Shown piece by piece: positions 61,837-64,000 of a stretch of 64,000 bases of DNA (its first letter is position 1; every line of letters starts with the position of its first letter). The DNA comes from an uncultured Tateyamaria sp. GTDB taxonomy: Bacteria > Pseudomonadota > Alphaproteobacteria > Rhodobacterales > Rhodobacteraceae. The notes beneath the pieces are model-generated. The model saw nothing but the letters and a program-made list of their open reading frames with translations, made no database searches and was not told the DNA's origin. A program made the translations under genes and the position numbers. Where the stretch lies: the NCBI RefSeq assembly GCF_947487805.1, contig NZ_CANKXW010000011.1:62001-126000 (forward strand), in the 5' to 3' direction.

Positions 61837-62742
61837 ATGATCCCGAGACTGGATGCGGCGAAGTTGGCTGTGGGTGATGCGGAGAGCCTGGAGGCGCTGC
61901 GCGTGGCGGCCACGGGCGTGGGGTTTGCTACGGTGTACAACACGCAGCTGACGGGCGCGCGTGTGGCGGATGTGATCGAGGCGTATCGCGCGTTCTTCAA
62001 GCTGCCGGAGCGGCGCAAACAGGCGCTCGACATGGCGCGGACTGGGTCGAACCGGGGTTGGGGTGCTGCCGGGTCCGAGCAGGTCGATCCGGATGCCAAC
62101 CCCGACTACAAGCAGTTCTTTGACATCGGGTATCAGCTGCCCGCGGGGCACCCTTTGGGCGAAAAGATATTCTATGCGCCCAACCAGTGGCCGGAGGATC
62201 CGGCGTTTCATGCGGTGATTTCGGCCTATTACGGAGATGCGATCGCGGTGTGCAAGGGGCTCTTGCGGGCCATTGCCACGGCCATCGGGGCGGATGCCGC
62301 GCATTTTGACGGCGCGTTCGACACGCCCATGGCGCTCTTGCGGGGCAATTTTTACCCCGCGCGGCCCGATTGGGCGGGGGCCAAGGACTTCGGGATTGCA
62401 ACGCATACCGACTATGGCTGCCTGACGCTGTTGGCGACGGACGGATCGCCGGGGTTGGAGGTGCGCAAGCGGGGCGGGGGCTGGATCCCGCTGAGCGCAC
62501 CGCCGGGCGAGTTCATCATCAACTTTGGCGAGATGCTGGAATTCTGGACCGACGGTCTGGTCAAGGCGACTCCCCACCGGGTGGTGGGCGGCACGGCGGA
62601 GCGCATTTCGGTGCCGATGTTCTTCAACCCGACCTATGACACCAACGTGGCCCCGGCGGGCAGTGGCGAGGTCATGCTGGCGGGCGATCACCTGAGCGCG
62701 CGGTTCCGGCAGACATATGTGCATTTGCAAGACAAAACATGA
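61837..62742 (+). CDS. 2-oxoglutarate/Fe(II) oxygenase, isopenicillin-N-synthase type
   Basis: A 301-residue non-heme iron oxygenase. Iron ligands His190, Asp192 and His247 are in place (ATHTDYG, PHRVV), and Arg256/Ser258 (RIS) is the 2-oxoglutarate carboxylate binder. The N-terminal region (about 1-110) matches the DIOX_N-type part of plant/fungal-like dioxygenases. Substrate unknown. Start at 61837 with GGAGGG upstream. Its stop overlaps the HD gene (ATGA). Confidence 0.92.
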   Translation: MIPRLDAAKLAVGDAESLEALRVAATGVGFATVYNTQLTGARVADVIEAYRAFFKLPERRKQALDMARTGSNRGWGAAGSEQVDPDANPDYKQFFDIGYQLPAGHPLGEKIFYAPNQWPEDPAFHAVISAYYGDAIAVCKGLLRAIATAIGADAAHFDGAFDTPMALLRGNFYPARPDWAGAKDFGIATHTDYGCLTLLATDGSPGLEVRKRGGGWIPLSAPPGEFIINFGEMLEFWTDGLVKATPHRVVGGTAERISVPMFFNPTYDTNVAPAGSGEVMLAGDHLSARFRQTYVHLQDKT

Positions 62743-63380
62743 GCTTGCAGGCCGACCTTGAGGCAGAGGTGCGCAGGGTCTGGCAGGATCAAAGCGACGG
62801 CGCGCATGATATCTGGCACCTGCGGCGGGTCTGGGCCAACTGCTGTGCGATCCTGACGGACATGCCCGACGGTGCGGGACACGTGGACCGGGACGCGCTG
62901 ATGATCGCGGCGTTTCTGCATGACGTGATCAACCTGCCCAAGGATGATCCCGCGCGGGCAGATGCAGCGCGGCTGTCGGCGGATCATGCGGTGGCATGGA
63001 TGGCGGTGCGTGGTATGGGTGGGCAAGACACCGTGCACCACGCGATCTGCGCGCACAGCTTTTCGGCGGGCGTGCCATGTGCCACGGACACGGCCCGCAT
63101 CTTGCAGGATGCCGACCGGTTGGAGGCGCTGGGGGCCATTGGCATCGCGCGCTGCTTCAACGTATCGGGTCAGATGGGCGCGGGGCTGTTCCATGGGGGC
63201 GACCCGCTGGGTCACGCGCGCGATCTGGACGACCGGGCCTATGCGCTGGATCATTTCGAGGTGAAACTCTACCGCATCGCAGAGACGCTGCACACCGCGC
63301 CCGCCCGCAAGATCGCTGCGGAGCGGGTCGCCTTCATGCGCGGGTTTGTGGCGCAGATGGTCAAGGAACTGGGCGCTTGA
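62739..63380 (+). CDS. HD-domain hydrolase
   Basis: A 213-residue HD-superfamily protein, YedJ-like. Metal ligands: His27, the His61-Asp62 pair (FLHDVI) and Asp124 (LQDADRLEALG). Predicted metal-dependent phosphohydrolase of unknown substrate. It overlaps the upstream 2OG oxygenase gene by four bases, implying co-translation and perhaps a shared pathway. Confidence 0.9.
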   Translation: MSLQADLEAEVRRVWQDQSDGAHDIWHLRRVWANCCAILTDMPDGAGHVDRDALMIAAFLHDVINLPKDDPARADAARLSADHAVAWMAVRGMGGQDTVHHAICAHSFSAGVPCATDTARILQDADRLEALGAIGIARCFNVSGQMGAGLFHGGDPLGHARDLDDRAYALDHFEVKLYRIAETLHTAPARKIAAERVAFMRGFVAQMVKELGA

Positions 63381-63613
63381 GCGCGGATGTGAGACGTGGG
63401 TTTTTTGTGGTGTGACGTGAATGGTGCGCGGTATTGGTGGTTTCGCTCGCGTCAATATATCTTGATTGATAGCTGACCTGCGACTTAGGCGCGGCGAACG
63501 GCAGATCTGAGCCCATTCCTACCTCAATGATGCATTGCGGCTAATGTCAGCTTTTTTCTTTTCAGGCGCACCTGTACCCACAATTTCAAAGACTCGTCTA
63601 TGGGCCCGGACTA
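63381..63613. other. Gene-free, lower-GC interval
   Basis: 233 bp with no gene that I can support. It is visibly richer in A/T than its flanks, with a T-rich run (AGCTTTTTTCTTTTC) near 63550-63565 that could end transcription from the HD gene. The phrase ATGATGCATTGCGGCTAATG in the middle looks like a dispersed intergenic sequence but I cannot confirm that here. Confidence 0.4.
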
Positions 63614-64000
63614 TCAGATTTGTACCACGATTTTTCCCAAATGGCTGTTGGTTGCCATGTACGCATAGGCGCCCGAAATATCGGAGAGCGGGAACGCGCG
63701 ATCGATGACTGGCTTAAGCTCTCCACTGGCCCAGAGCGGACCGAGGAAGTCGACCGCTCTTCTGCGTCGGTCTGCATGATCCAGAAGGTGCCAGACCAGA
63801 TGAAAGCCGCGGATGGTGATGCCTTTGGTCAGAATTGGATAGAAGGGCAGCCCCGGAACTTCACCCGACTGAAAGCCCATCAGAACCATATTTCCCTCGG
63901 GGACAAGGGCTTCGGCGGCGGGGGCGATCATATCTCCGATGATGGAATCGCAGACAAGGTCCACACCCTTGCCTTTTGTGATCTCGCTGAGGCGGGCACC
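63614..64000 (-). CDS. MDR-family alcohol/quinone dehydrogenase, 3' part
   Basis: The last 128 residues of a medium-chain dehydrogenase/reductase, cut by the window end; the frame stays open to base 64000 (ARLSEITKGKGVDLV). It contains the end of the Rossmann domain (GVDLVCDSIIGD, LVPEGNMVLMGFQSG) and the typical C-terminus (GAYAYMATNSHLGKIVVQI), resembling quinone oxidoreductases. Composition is less GC-rich than neighbouring genes. Full function cannot be judged. Confidence 0.8.
   Translation of the reverse strand, partial: GARLSEITKGKGVDLVCDSIIGDMIAPAAEALVPEGNMVLMGFQSGEVPGLPFYPILTKGITIRGFHLVWHLLDHADRRRRAVDFLGPLWASGELKPVIDRAFPLSDISGAYAYMATNSHLGKIVVQI

Overview
The window is a GC-rich chromosomal segment of an alphaproteobacterium, most likely a Rhodobacteraceae/Roseobacter-clade member. 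This rests on protein signatures (CLNWGC-type lipoamide dehydrogenase, a dctBD-dctPQM set, DUF2849/DUF934 around cysI, bactofilin plus M23 peptidase) and on a GTTC-N7-GTTC SOS box in front of uvrA. It holds about 63 protein genes, no rRNA or tRNA gene that I can see, no CRISPR array and no intact transposon or prophage. It reads as housekeeping and central-metabolism chromosome with a few accessory inserts. There is no gene-free stretch over 300 bases.

Layout. 0-7.8 kb: an SDR, pgk, an overlapping pair of cyclophilins (cytosolic and exported), a DUF3179 protein, a bactofilin/M23 peptidase pair, a DUF455 ferritin-like protein and a PrxQ-type peroxiredoxin. 7.8-20 kb, all plus strand: an AsmA/YhdP-like giant, queA, two MFS permeases, a DUF924 protein, lpdA and LexA-boxed uvrA. 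20.5-26.9 kb: a valine-catabolism operon read leftward (mmsA, unknown, acyl-CoA dehydrogenase, unknown AT-rich membrane gene, then a 3-hydroxyisobutyryl-CoA hydrolase fused in frame to 3-hydroxyisobutyrate dehydrogenase) with a divergent LysR regulator. 27-36 kb: CBS protein, coaD, GNAT, two diverged GAPDH genes sharing an operator-like motif, DUF808, a prolyl-tRNA editing-type protein, transketolase, and a coiled-coil gene translationally coupled to zapA. 36-37 kb: bolA, unknown, grxD.

37.2-43.4 kb: a molybdenum hydroxylase cluster, xdhC, a molybdopterin-binding protein, and the S-L-M subunits of a form II (AYRGAGR) CO-dehydrogenase-like enzyme, with GC-rich hairpin elements between the subunit genes. 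43.6-46.7 kb: an SDR, infC with an apparent AUC start codon, and a membrane-anchored Ala/Asp repeat protein with three identical 40-residue repeats and a segment of more than 370 residues without any basic residue. 46.8-52.9 kb: a sulfate/sulfite assimilation operon (cysG, DUF2849, cysI, cysH, DUF934) plus a ferredoxin-NADP reductase, with a divergent Lrp-type regulator. 53-61 kb: an orphan P450 and the C4-dicarboxylate system dctB-dctD, dctP-dctQ-dctM, in which DctD has a degenerate AAA+ domain lacking GAFTGA. 61-64 kb: tpiA, a 2OG-Fe(II) oxygenase coupled to an HD hydrolase, and the 3' part of an alcohol/quinone dehydrogenase running off the end.

Most interesting for follow-up: the repeat protein at 45.3-46.7 kb, the valine-pathway fusion, the degenerate DctD with its paired palindromes, the shared GTTAnCGnTAAC motif at both gap genes, and the hairpin-plus-tail repeat family found at 39.8, 42.3 and 60.9 kb.
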